A stretch of 64,000 nt of DNA. Source: Rosa chinensis (taxonomy: Eukaryota; Streptophyta; Magnoliopsida; Rosales; Rosaceae). Positions 48,013-58,716 of this stretch are shown piece by piece. The position numbers were made by a program, and so were the translations under genes. The DNA lies in contig NC_037090.1 in NCBI RefSeq assembly GCF_002994745.2, forward strand, positions 15,674,001-15,738,000, written 5' to 3'. The stretch's first letter is position 1; every line of letters begins with the position of its first letter. The notes under the pieces were generated by a model, which worked only from the letters and a program-made list of their open reading frames with translations, did not search any database and was not told the DNA's origin.

Positions 48013-48807
48013 ATTAATTAAGCAACTTGATTTCAATCCCTTTGCTTTGAATACACGTGCAGCACCATGTTGTTAATTAAACATTTGTTTAATTAAACAA
48101 TTGTTTAATTAACAAATCTCCACCATTTCTTTTTGTTCTTTCCTTCTTTTGCTTTCATTTTCTTCTCTTCGTCTTGTGCTTTCGCCAAGCTCAAACGAAT
48201 GATTTTCACAAATTTGCTTGTATTGACCGGTTGACCAATGTTAACTCTTCATCTTTTTGTCGATAACTCCAATGAGCTCCATTGTGGTACAACTTTTTCC
48301 GAAATTCACAACTCCGCTTATTTACTACAATATAAATAAAAGTGGATTAATTACATAATAATTGACATGAGGATTAGCTTAATTCTAGTGTTTTAGATAT
48401 AATTACACGTATATTAATGCATGTAATCACATTCCAATCAAGTCCAAAGCCCAGCCTCGCGCAGGCCAAGTTTTAATAATAGGTTTCATGGGAATATTGG
48501 GAATGTGCTAGACTGGTCCATGAGCCTGGCAATCTGGGCACCCTTTCGCGAATGCGATACAGTCCTTCAAAATGTTGGGCCAATAATACCTGTGTCTCCT
48601 GATGAGCAAGCGCATCGTCAGACCCGCTTGATGGGTTCCACACACGCCTGTATGTGCCTTTCGCATTAATTGTTTTGCTTCGCAGCCATAGACACATCTG
48701 AAATCGACGCTGTCTTCGCCGCATCGATGTAGCTCATCGCCTCTGAGGAAGTAATTTAGTACGAGAAAACGGATCTTCCTCTCTGTAATGAGATTTGGCT
48801 GTGTGAG

Positions 48808-49548
48808 TTAGTCGATCAACGGGATACGACAATCCACATCAATAGGATCAATAGTCGCCACTGTGGCCTGTTCTGGCGGGTTAGGTCGCGCAAGCCACGA
48901 AGGCAGCTTGCGTCGCTCAACCTTTAGAATTCGTTCACGAACTCCATATTTCAAGGTGACGCCTGTAGCAAACTGAGCGAGTTCATTAGCAGCAAAGTTA
49001 CGCTCGCAAGGAATATGCTCCAGGCTCACATCTTCAAATTGGGTCAGAAGTTCAAGAGCGCGGCTCAAATACGATGCAAGCAAGTAGCTTATACACCTGT
49101 ACTTCGCGCGAAGTTGATTGATCACGAGTAAAGAATCGCCGCGTACCTGGATGTCTTTGATTCCTAATTCTAGTAACACCTCTAGGCCAATAATAAGGGC
49201 CTCATATTCTGCCTGGTTGTTGGTGCACCGGAACTCTAACTGGAAGGAATATGAAAATCGATCACCAGCTGGATTTTCCAAGACAACCCCTGCTCCTGCC
49301 AGTGTCTCTGTTCTCGAGCCATCAAAATATAACACCCAGGGTTGGATTGAAACTGTGGCTTGATATAGTATGGTGTACTCAGGCAAGCATGTCAGATCCG
49401 AGCGATCGACAGTTTCAGTAGAGACTTCTAAGTCTCTTACCGCAGGAATGTTCAGCATGGGGTGATGTGCTAGAAAGTCTGCAATGACTTGGCCTTTTAT
49501 TACTTTCTGAGGGACATATTGTAGCGAAAATTCTGACAAGGCAAGCAC
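48808..49548 (-). pseudogene. RNase H of the Tat/Ogre-type element, best-preserved domain
   Basis: This minus-strand frame stays open for 246 codons. It shows the RNase H active-site pattern: the first Asp in VLYFDGSRT, Glu in NNQAEYEALI, Asp in VRGDSLLVINQL, and a terminal Asn/Glu region in FAANELAQFA. RNase H removes RNA from the RNA-DNA hybrid. The N-terminal LSEFSLQYVPQKVIKGQVIADFLA stretch is the Gypsy connection (first RNase H end), so two RNase H modules were probably present, as in Tat. The fold itself is open, but neighbouring domains are in other frames. Confidence 0.85.
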
Positions 49549-49568
49549 CCATTTGCCGATGCGACCCC

Positions 49569-51137
49569 TTAGGATAGGTCACGACAGCATATATTTAACC
49601 AGATCAGTTTGAGCAATGATGCAAGTAGTAAATGATAACATGTAATGCAGCAGCTTGCATGCAGAGAAGTATAGAGTGAGGCACAGCTTTTCCATTGGAG
49701 TGTACCTTGTTTAGCAATCTGTGAGTGTCCTACTGAGTTAAAAGATAGCATGTTCGACGCCAACTTCATCATCCTGAGCGAGGAGGCTACCAATGGAAGC
49801 CTCTGTTGCTGAAATATATAATTTCAAAGGAAAACTAGCTCTGGGGGGAACTAGTACTGGCGGACTTGCCAAATAGGCCTTGATCTTGTCAAAAGCCTCT
49901 TGATGTTTAAGTTCCCATACAAATTCGTTCTGTCTAGCAACTTCAGTAGTGGGGAGAATGGCTGGATTTTACCTGCAGAGTTAGAGATGAATCGTCGCAG
50001 AAAGTTGATCTTACCCAACAGTCGATGTAGCTCCTTCTTCGTTCGCGGGGGAGATGCATTGATAACCGCGTTTGCCTTATCTTCAGGGACCCCGATTCCT
50101 CTCTGATGGACTATAAACCTTATAAAGTCACCTGCCTGAACTCCAAAAACGCATTTGGTGGGATTCATCTTGAGCTTGTGTAGCACATGCGCTCGAAGAC
50201 CTTTATGAGATCTACGATATGGTCCCCTCGCTTCTTAGACTTCACGACCACGTCATCAATGTAAACCTCTAAAATATTCCCAAGGATGTCGTGGAAGATC
50301 AGGTTCATGGTTCTCTGATATGTGGCTCCAACATTCTTCAGACCAAAAGGCATGACCATATTCGAAAACTCCCGCGAAGCCTGGGCAGCAAAACGCGGTC
50401 TTGTGTCTATCTTCTTCTGCGACCGAGATCTGGTGGTATCCTGCAGTTCCATCCATGAAGGATAACAATTCATGTCTCGCTACTGCGTCTGCCAACATAT
50501 CCGCGATCGACATAGGATAAACATCTTTAGGTGTAGCCACATTAAGATCTCTGAAATCCACGTAGACTCGCATATTGCCATTCTTCTTGCGAACATGCAT
50601 TATGTTAGATAGCCACTGATTGTACTTGGCCACCTTGATAATGCCTGATTTATGCATCTTCTCGACTTATTCTTTAACTAGAACTTGGGTCTCTGAATTT
50701 CTTCTTTGCGGCTTTTGCTTCACAGGCCTCTTGTCAGGGAGTGTTGGCAGCTGGTGGCATACCAAGTCCGGTGACAGGCCTGGCATGTCTTCGTATTTTT
50801 CCGCAAAGCAGTCCTTGAATTCCAGCAATAAGTCGATAAGCTTCTCTTTCTCGCTAGGCTCTAAATATTCACTGATAGCCACTGCCATGGGCTCATCAGT
50901 TGTTCCAAGATTGACCTTCTCAGTAGGGTCTCTGACCTTAGGAGGTGTATCATCCAAGGCCGCTGGGGCGAGCTGAATGTCTTCTTCTTCCTCTTCATGG
51001 TCAGAGAGCTCCTCGTTAACTATTTCTAAGGTCGCGACTCGATCATGTTGAAAGGAAAAAAGAAGAAGAAAGAGATTGCTGCGTTGGTACAAAGATAAGA
51101 CCCCAAGCTTGGATAGAATTCTTCTTGCATGGGGCAC
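49569..51137 (-). pseudogene. Reverse transcriptase of the Tat/Ogre-type element, frameshifted
   Basis: Minus-strand segments in order: 51137-50667 holds the N-terminal linker (acidic run, then LPDKRPVKQKPQRR). 50657-50256 holds NMRVYVDFRDLNVATPKD and the fingers/palm with FMDGTAGYHQI. 50473-50165 holds MVMPFGLKNVGATYQR and the catalytic YIDD in VYIDDVVVKSKK. 50186-49851 holds the thumb and connection (MNPTKCVFGV, LLGKINFLRRFI). The segments lie in different frames, so at least three frameshifts separate recognisable motifs. Confidence 0.87.
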
Positions 51138-51543
51138 TTACTGACCATGCAATTCAAACTTGATGATCAGCTCTACGGGATTTAATATGCAAATTCAAAT
51201 ACATGCAAAAAATTTCTTATGCTTCACGTGGGCATTCAAATTTCAAAACAAGAGTGTTGGGTACTCTTCACCTCCTACAAATGGAAGACCAAGTCAAGAT
51301 AAGTGAGGTTTGAAATTCACAAAAGCCACCAGAAGCTTCAACATGAAAGTTGCTTGCTGCTATATTCATTTCAAATTGACAAATGTGATTATAACTGTAA
51401 TTTGAATTTGAGTTTGAATTGATAATTATCCTATCTCAAGCTGATCCATTGTTACCTATAAAAAGGCACACACTCTACAACAAAGGGGAAAAAAAAAGAG
51501 ATAAAGGAGGAAGGCACTGAAAGGCTAAAAAAATAGAGAGTGA
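51138..51543 (-). other. Low end of the protease-RT spacer of the Gypsy element
   Basis: AT-rich, noncoding on both strands, continuous in origin with 60841-63156 once the nested element is removed. Confidence 0.5.
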
Positions 51544-53666
51544 TGATGCGCTTTTGGGAGGCGCATAATTTAACCCTGAAATGTCGTTAGTAATATAAGT
51601 AAATAGGGATCGTTCTATCCGGGGATTGAGGGTACACTTGTAATTGTGAAACAAATAAAGAAAAGTATTATTTACAAAAATAAAATAAAGAATATAAATA
51701 TATACAATTGTATAAACAAATAAAGAATTAAAATAATAAAGTATTATTTACAAAAATAAAATAAAGAATAGAAATATATACAAGTAACAAAATAAAAAGG
51801 GAGGGGGTTTAAGAATTATAGAATTGAAAATTAAGATAAATAAAATAAAGAAAATGTAAAAACATATATACAAGGGTGGATCGCAAGGAACAAAGATCAA
51901 AACCACATCCATATGCAAGAAATCCAATTACAATTCCTATAGTTGATTTTAAATGTCATGAGAGAGGAGTTGATCATGTGAAACATTCGAAAGCAAATGA
52001 TTTCCCATATTTTACTTTTCAATGCTAATTAACCTAAGCGAAAGCACCTAGATTAATCCTATCAAACATGCAATCAAGCCCTAGAAAGCTAGTCAATCAT
52101 GTCATGTTCAACGCATTAGACATAGAGAAAGGCTATCAACTCAAGTGTACAACTTAGTATGGAAAAGTCCACCTAATTGCAATCCTCGTTAATTAAATTC
52201 GGTCTTTGCACAAAACCTTTACTACTTTGATTCAAGTTTACACAAAACGAAAAGTCGATTTCATGTTCTTAAACCTAGCACCAATTATATCAAAACCCTA
52301 AGTGTTTGCAACCACATAAGATTAAAATACAAAAGTTTTCTATCATGCAAATTTAATTAAACAAACCCACATAAGCAACATAAAAATCAACATATAGAAA
52401 TCACAACTTTATCTCAAAACATATAAACGGGCTTTAAACTTTGCCCTTAACATTATTTGTTAACTAGAATTCATAGTTCTACAAATCTAAACAAAGAAAA
52501 CCAAAAGAAATTACAAGGAAAAAGATAGAATTACACCATGAAGGGAGTGGATGATGAAGAGCTTGAGACGTTGATCTTGAATCTTTAAAGCAAGACTTCA
52601 CTATCACGGCACAAGGTGGATGATGACGGCTAGGAGGCTTCATGGCTTCTTCTTCTCTTCTTCTCTTTGCTTAAAAATGCAGAAACTTAAAACTAGAGAA
52701 TGGAGAGAAAAATGGAAAGGAAATGGAGAGACAAAGAAGATGAGATGGGTGAAGGAATTGGTCTCTAAGGAAAATGGAGAGGAAATGGTGAGACAAGGAG
52801 ATGAAATGGATGAAGGAATGTGTGATTGAGAGTGAGAGGAGAAGGTGTTTAAATAGGGAAGAAAAAGAAGAGTGAAATGATGAGATGAAGAAAAATAATG
52901 AAAGTGGAGTATGAGAGTGGTTTGTAAAATATGTAAAAGATGAGGTAATGATGAAAGCAAAGCATGAAGGTGAAGAAATGTGGAAGTGATGATGATCTTT
53001 TAGGGTAGAAAAATTGTATCCAAGGAAAAAGAAATGCTTTCTTCATATGGGTGGGAAACATGAATATGTGGTGTTGAGCTGTTTTCAGGTCAGTTTCTTC
53101 CCCTTTATTCCTTCAATTATTTCTCCATCAAAACTTCAGAATGAGCCTTCGACTTCTTCATAAAAAATGTTCCACTATGAGTGTATATCATCCTCACAAA
53201 TTTTCAGAGCTTTATTCCATGTGGTTGGGCCGGAAATGCTGCTGGACCTCTTACAGGTCCAGTTTTCCGGTTTTGCTTCTGTAGAAAATTGGGCTGATTG
53301 TTTGAAGGCCTTCCACTCATATTTTTCTCTGGCACTCTTCATAAGAAATGATCATTTGGGTGTCTAGAATGGATCTGGAGAGTTTCAGCTCATTTCGAGT
53401 TCATTTGGTCAGGTGGCCGCTCCTTCTTCCTTGCTTGGCTCTGATTCTCCTAGCCGGAGTAAGAAAATATTCAAGGTTGACTTTTTAGTGCATTTTCATT
53501 CTTCTCCATCATTTCTAGGTAATTATGGACGTAACACTCATTTCTTCTTCATCTACTCCAATGTACCTAAAAATAGAAATTAAGTTAAAAATCGATTCGT
53601 TAAGGAATAACTAAGCAAAATGTGAGGAATTAACATTTAAAATATCACATTAAAATGCGCCTATCA
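51544..53666 (-). repeat. 3' LTR of the homeobox-carrying element
   Basis: It mirrors 58717-60840 almost base for base. On the minus strand a TATTTAAA promoter word lies near 52847-52857, about 810 bp into the LTR. Plus-strand open frames at 52620-53367 are shared exactly with the other LTR and look incidental. Confidence 0.95.
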
Positions 53667-53684
53667 AATTCCCCCACACTTAGC
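53667..53684 (-). promoter_or_regulatory. Polypurine tract of the homeobox-carrying element
   Basis: Minus strand AAGTGTGGGGGAATT runs into the 3' LTR start. Confidence 0.85.
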
Positions 53685-55703
53685 TTTTGCTAGTCCCTTA
53701 GCAAAACAAAACAAAAAAAATCCAAAACAGAACAAAGACTTGACAAAAAGCAAGTAAATGACTCTATTGCTCCTAACTGTTGTCTCAGAGACTCCAAACT
53801 CATGGCTTTCACGTTAAACACTTAATCAAAATCACAAAGATAATTCCATGGTTAATAAACCTGTGACATTCATATGACTAAGCAAGATATGGAGAACTTA
53901 AGTTATACAGTGAATGATAGCATGTTTCGAACAAGTCCAATCCAAACTTACAGGGCATACTCTCGATTTTTCTCTCAGAAATGGCTATGCTTAAAAGCTT
54001 CACACTCAAGTATATGCAAGAGAACAAATTGTAAGGCGACAAACAGCTTGCATATTTCATCAATAAACACATTTTGTGAAGAAATTTTTAAAGACCTCAT
54101 GAAATGACTAAGTGCACAAATGGACCTAAACCATAAGCTCGACTGCGTAACTGACTCCACTAACCAAAGACTGCCCATCTCAAGGATCAAGTCAGCACTT
54201 AAAACAGGTTGTAATGGGGCTAAGCTAGGGTTTTCGAAATGAAGATTAAGGATACAAAAAATCCTAAGGACCTAGCAGAGCATATAAGGACCACCTTATG
54301 TCATCATTTTTGTAGACCAAATATCATTGTTTTGGGCCAAACCTTCACTATAACCAACATGGCAATGGACAAAGGCATAATTTTCAATTTTGAGCCTTCT
54401 ACAAATTTGCAAGTCCAAAACCACACTTCAATATTTTCCCAAGAGTTTTCTTTTCAATTTTTCTTCTCTTTTGCCGCTTTTCTTTCTTTCTTTCTTTCTT
54501 TTTTTTCAAGGCAAAAATTTTTTTTTTTTTTTTTTTTCTTCTTGGATTTTCCCCACCCCACACTTGTCTTTCATCGTCACCCCTACATACTATGTCATGC
54601 TCTACTAAGTCCTTAAGACAAGGGTAGAGATATCCTGTACTAAGCTCATGGTAGGGTAGTGAGGGTGATGAAACAAAGGTTTTCAACGTAGGCTCAAAGG
54701 GGTTCATTCTAAGGAGTCCCACGACGGGCACAATTGGGGATACATGCTTGTTTGGCTATGGTGGTTACCCTAATGCCTTCTATCCTATCCAGGATCAGTG
54801 CATATTATGGCATACAAGTTTTGACAGTCACAACAGCCGAGTTCTAGTACTCTCTAGTCCATTAAAATCTATGGCACATGATCATTGGATTTTCAAAGAA
54901 AGATGAGGTTTTGCAAATACAGCCATGAAATTCTGAAATTATCAGTAAGCACTCAAAAAGAAAGTATTTTAGCTCAACAGCTCACTTAGGTCAAATGAAT
55001 CAGACTTAATCCTAGCATGCTTAATGAACCAAGTTACAATCCTATCTCAAATCTTCATACAAGCATCACAATGTCGATTAACCACAGAATTCAATTAAGT
55101 CCTATTTTGATTGTAAAAACCTTCAGCCATGAATTCGGAGACATGTTCATCTTAGACGGTAGGAGCATCCTAAGACTCAAACAAACAAAAACACTCTAAA
55201 ACCAACAATTTTTTTTTTTTTTTTTAAATTAATTTAATTTCAACACTTAGGTACGGGAACAGGGAGTCTCGATGTGCAATGGGACTGAAACAGCTACCCT
55301 TTTTCAAGACTATGTTTAATCCAATATACCTTAGTGTATCACAACATCAACTAAAAACACAATAAAAACACAATCCAACATCAACTATTTTTCAATTTTT
55401 TTTTTTTTATATACTAACTACTAAAAACACAATAAAGCAATAATCCTTCCCCCATACTTAATTCATGCATTGTCCTCAATGTATAAACAAATATAAATCA
55501 TGCAAAGCATAAATCAAGCATAGAAGAGAAAGTTAACACAACGAAACTTAAAACAACTTAAAATTCATGAAAATAAAATAGAAGGAAGAGTTCAAGAAAG
55601 CAAATCTGCGTTTGAAGTCTCCTCCACAGATACGGTTGAAATGGGTTGCCTCCCATGCAGCGCTTAATGTTTAAAGTCTCTCAGCCTAGACTTGTACCTC
55701 CAT
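53685..55703 (-). other. Noncoding interior of the homeobox-carrying element, 3' half
   Basis: No domain is visible on either strand. It includes (TTTC)n near 54481-54505 and long T runs near 54519, 55209 and 55396. A polypurine-like copy CCTTCCCCCATACTTAA sits at 55446, followed by GGGTTGCCTCCCATGCAGCG near 55642. Both words recur downstream of the homeobox gene. Confidence 0.6.
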
Positions 55704-56234
55704 TTACTCCTTTGGAGGAGCGGTATGCGGGCGAGTGGCAGCCCTCTTGCTGGTTTCAGCCTTCGGAGGTGGGTCCTCATGTTGTGATGCAGTAATGTCC
55801 TTGCGAGGAAACCCAGGAGGATAACTTTGCAAGTTATTGACTTCCTGAGCAAGCTTGTTTATTGCAGTGTGACAGCGGATCAAAGAGCAGTTCATCTCAG
55901 AGATGTAATCGATCATGCAATTGACTCTCCAATCTGTCACCATAATACCATCGCGGAGAGAGGAACGCAAATCATCAATCGAATCCGTCAAGCTTTCCAG
56001 GGTGGCCATAGGGCGAGGAGCACGAGCAGCTGGTGAGGAAGAAGACTCTCCGGGATGCAGTCTGGGAGAGCGACGAGGCAGAGGAGGGGGACTGCGGGTA
56101 TGCTCACGGATAGGACGATGGTCCCATGGACGAGTAAGCCCAGCTCTAGTGGCCGCTTGACGACCTTCTTCTTCCAAAGAGAGAACACGGCGTTGATTGA
56201 CGCCCCTGCGAGGGGTAACCTTGGTTCGAGCCAT
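55704..56234 (-). CDS. Sense-strand ORF of the LTR element, 176 residues, function unknown
   Basis: The start is the ATG at 56234 (product begins MARTKVTPRRGVNQRR); an in-frame upstream ATG at 56273 would add 13 residues. The N-terminal third is very basic, followed by a Pro/Arg/Ser-rich stretch (SPPPLPRRSPRLHP). A helical middle (LESLTDSIDDLRSSLRDG to INKLAQEVNNLQS) could form a coiled coil. It lies in the element's own direction and diverges from the homeobox gene, with about 600 bp between the two starts. It might be a vestigial Gag-like or accessory protein, but no zinc knuckle or other domain supports that. The frame is intact, which fits a young element. Confidence 0.55.
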   Translation of the reverse strand: MARTKVTPRRGVNQRRVLSLEEEGRQAATRAGLTRPWDHRPIREHTRSPPPLPRRSPRLHPGESSSSPAARAPRPMATLESLTDSIDDLRSSLRDGIMVTDWRVNCMIDYISEMNCSLIRCHTAINKLAQEVNNLQSYPPGFPRKDITASQHEDPPPKAETSKRAATRPHTAPPKE

Positions 56235-56439
56235 GAGGAAGTAGAAGGAATTTGAAACTGCACGCTTAGACAAACCTTAGTAAAATCTGGAGGAGACAAA
56301 AAAGGATGTATATGTAAAGTACAAAATAGGGTAGAAATCTCAACAGGCACACGGTTTTAACAAAGCTTCTCTGGGAAGGAGAAGAGTTATGACAGTTCAC
56401 GGCCCAAGAAACACGTATGCACATGAAAAACTCCCCCAC

Positions 56440-56610
56440 GCGTAAATATTCCTTTCTTTTCCTGGATTTATGGCAATTAGACCTGCTTTCGGCTGTAGCT
56501 TGTCTGTCACAGCTCCTCGAGATTCGTTTGGTTCCCCCACGTGTCCTTTCTTTTCCTGGATTTATGGCATGCTTTCGGCTATAGTTTGTCTGTCACAGCT
56601 CCTCGTGTCC
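56440..56610. repeat. Direct duplication in the shared promoter region
   Basis: CCTTTCTTTTCCTGGATTTA, then GCTTTCGGCT and TTGTCTGTCACAGCTCCTCG, occur at about 56450-56522 and again at about 56538-56607. Copy 2 lacks a 10-bp piece. The unit lies between the two divergent ORFs and upstream of the homeobox gene's TATA box. Confidence 0.85.
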
Positions 56611-56714
56611 TCCACGCGTCAACAGCTTTTCCGTGTTTTCGGGTGACTTTAATCCAACGCGTAGATTTAATTTCAGAGATCCTCCATCCAACGGTGGAGA
56701 TATGCTTACTCGTT

Positions 56715-56723
56715 CTATAAATA
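56715..56723 (+). promoter_or_regulatory. TATA box of the captured homeobox gene
   Basis: CTATAAATAG lies about 118 bp before the ATG on the plus strand, so the gene has its own promoter word facing away from the element's LTR transcript. CACGCGTC and CACGTG-containing words lie upstream at 56545-56620. Confidence 0.65.
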
Positions 56724-56833
56724 GGTGCATTCTGAGCGACTGTTCACTCCAAAAGAAAATTCTTCTGAGTTCCAGCCTTTCTCTCTCAACCCTTCAGCCT
56801 TTCTTTCGAAACTCAAATCCTTTCTTCATCAAC

Positions 56834-57493
56834 ATGGAACCACGAACTCTGCAACTAATGGAGTTACAAACCCAGCAACAAATGGAATTACAAGCCCAGC
56901 AACCAACCGAGGAGGGAGGAAGCATCCAAGCAGCCGGGAGTAGTAACCGGTGGGCTCCCACACCGCCTCAACTAAGAATCCTCAAGGGCCTTTACTATGA
57001 TAAGGGTTTTAAGTACCCAACTCCAGAGCAGATTCAAGAGATCTGCCTTCATCTGAAACAGTATGGGCAGATCGAGGACAAGAACGTCTTCTTTTGGTTC
57101 CAGAACCTCAAGGCTCGTGAGAGGCAGAAGTTGAAGGAATTTCAGAACGTTCGGGTTGGTGGCTCTCTCGATCTCAATTTTGGATCCACTAGTTCTACTG
57201 ATGATGGTAGGTCCATTGATCTAAACTTTGGTTCCACTGGTTCTACTAGTACTGACAGATCCATTGATCTAAATTTTGGGTCACGTGTCGGCTATGGTGT
57301 TGATGGATCGATCATGGAACAACGAGGAGAATATCACCAGGAGATTGAAACCCTTCCACTATTCCCCATGCATGGTGAGGACAACTTTGGCAACATGAAG
57401 ACTACTTCTGAGGGAGGTAGCGGTTATGGCGGTGGCTCTCGCATTTCCCTTGAGCTCAGCCTCAACTCCTACGGAGATGCAGACATGGCTTAG
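56834..57493 (+). CDS. WUS-like: WUSCHEL-type homeobox (WOX) protein carried by the LTR element
   Basis: WUSCHEL proteins are nuclear transcription factors that maintain stem cells in meristems. The ATG at 56834 gives 219 residues with no intron; host WUS genes normally have introns, so a processed copy is likely. Residues 39-102 form a WOX-type homeodomain, from RWAPTPPQL to [12 protein letters not shown], collinear with WUS and keeping W, F, N and R of helix 3, though the usual His after WFQN is Leu. The WUS box TLPLFPMH is at 173-180, followed by GED as in true WUS. An EAR-like LELSL is at 206-210. Three DLNFGS repeats lie at about 113-150, and the N terminus repeats MELQ(T/A)QQ. The gene is antisense to the element and has its own TATA box. 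At 219 residues it is shorter than typical WUS (about 290). The upstream in-frame ATG at 56633 precedes the TATA and is unlikely. The frame is fully open. Confidence 0.9.
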   Translation: MEPRTLQLMELQTQQQMELQAQQPTEEGGSIQAAGSSNRWAPTPPQLRILKGLYYDKGFKYPTPEQIQEICLHLKQYGQIEDKNVFFWFQNLKARERQKLKEFQNVRVGGSLDLNFGSTSSTDDGRSIDLNFGSTGSTSTDRSIDLNFGSRVGYGVDGSIMEQRGEYHQEIETLPLFPMHGEDNFGNMKTTSEGGSGYGGGSRISLELSLNSYGDADMA

Positions 57494-57567
57494 TATAGTG
57501 TATTATTATTATTATTATTATTATTTTTTTGTAAATAGTTTAATTTAATAAGACTGAATGAATGCAG

Positions 57568-57598
<31 letters not shown>

Positions 57599-58690
57599 TT
57601 TTATATATATAAAGGACTCAAAAATAAAAGACAAATATAAATATATATTGGACTCAAAATGAAAGACAAAAATATAAATCTCTTCCCCCACACTTAAATA
57701 TTGCATTATCTTCAATGTAATCAATTAAAAGCATGCAATGAAATAAGTAAGCATAGATAGAAGACATTTACGAAAACAAATCCTAAAATAAAAACTAAAG
57801 AGAAAAATTAAAAAAATAAAAAGAAATAGGGAAAGAGAAAGCAAATCTGAATATATTCTGAATTGGGTTGCCTCCCAAGTAGCGCTTGTATTTTACGTCT
57901 TTCAGCCAGACAGTACCTACATTAAATAAAGTTAGTAACTATAATTAACAAAGAAATACAAAATAAAAACAAGTATAACTATTAATTACAAACTACAAGT
58001 ATAATTAACAAGTATATTGTACATAAGACACAAGTTAAGTACACAAGTGAGTATAAAACGTGAAAAGTATTTTTACAAGTTTAAAGTGTGAAACAACAAA
58101 ATAATTTACACGTATAGAGTATTCACAAGTATTTCTTTTATTATAAACATTATTGATATCGAATCAAATTCCAAGCGGTAAATCAAGTGGACGTGCGGCC
58201 CAAGTATAGTCGCCTAGACACAAACTCCCTTTCAAATCGTTTGGGCAACCTTACTGAAATGGCCAGGTGGGGGAGGACAAACACGAGAGGAAAAATCCAT
58301 TTTGGCATGAGCTACTCCCACATTGTGGTTTAGGCCCATTTGCAAGCACTTCTGGATTCAAAAACCCGTCATGAACGTTGTCCCCTTCCTAGACACCATT
58401 TCACATAGGCTTTCTTACTAAGATGAGAAAGTTCATAAGTGTGAAGACAGTTCAACAAGTGTTAATAAAGGCCGCCCTCAACCTTAAGGGACCTGAGCTA
58501 GGTACCAATAAGGGGTTTAGGCCAATATTAACAAAAGAGACTTCACCTATTCCTCTCAATTTACAACCTACAATTAAAATTCATGTTCAATAATATAAAT
58601 AATATTCTAGTTAATTTAAACTAAGTTTCAAACAATTTATATACAACAAATATATATACAATAAATGACACAATTTAGCAAGTGATTTTT
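57494..58690. other. Interior of the LTR element downstream of the homeobox gene
   Basis: A (TAT)n run (57501-57526) and a T-run (57569-57592) follow the stop. At about 57682 a polypurine-like TTCCCCCACACTTAA and at about 57863 GGGTTGCCTCCCAAGTAGCG repeat words seen at 55446 and 55642. The rest is noncoding Gypsy-type leader up to the primer site. Confidence 0.6.
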
Positions 58691-58711
58691 CAATCCCCGG
58701 CAACGGCGCCA
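58691..58711 (-). promoter_or_regulatory. Primer-binding site of the homeobox-carrying element
   Basis: The minus strand reads TGGCGCCGTTGCCGGGGATT, the Asp-tRNA complement used by Athila/Tat Gypsy elements, five bases inside the 5' LTR. Confidence 0.92.
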
Positions 58712-58716
58712 AAAAT

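Larger units (their letters stand above)
45390..48429 (-). mobile_element. Solo LTR in integrase, itself carrying a Mutator-type element
   Basis: The insert starts TGACTTGATACAC and ends TGCATGTAATCA, with CATTC duplicated on both sides (45385-45389 and 48430-48434), and it cuts the integrase frame cleanly. Subtracting the nested 1158-bp element and its 9-bp duplication leaves about 1.87 kb with no coding capacity, consistent with one LTR. A TATA-like CTATATATA is near 46634. Orientation is inferred from TGATTACATG-type LTR starts and is uncertain. Confidence 0.8.
44368..48760 (-). pseudogene. Gypsy integrase, split by a 3-kb insertion and frameshifts
   Basis: Integrase inserts the cDNA into chromosomes. 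On the minus strand the HHCC zinc-binding part lies around 48760-48500, with GCPDCQAHGP-like residues in a shifted frame. It reaches a WALDLIGM-type motif at about 48434, where the solo LTR interrupts. The catalytic core resumes at 45389 with KFIIVATDFFTKWVEAEPL and continues to VSDRGQ, where the frame is lost. The C-terminal part (45069-44668: NPRQWHETLYEILWAYRTS, then TPYELMFGHDAVLP) and the end module (44640-44368: GAFHLKDLDGD, INGKFLKKYYPG) occupy different frames. At least three breaks besides the insertion make it dead. Confidence 0.85.

Noticed and set aside
56200..56234. MARTK start of the element ORF resembles the histone H3 N terminus
   Set aside because: Similarity stops after five residues and the rest is Pro/Arg-rich; coincidence.
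56633..56833. Longer N-terminal form of the homeobox protein starting at 56633
   Set aside because: That ATG lies upstream of the TATA box and the extra residues do not resemble WOX proteins.
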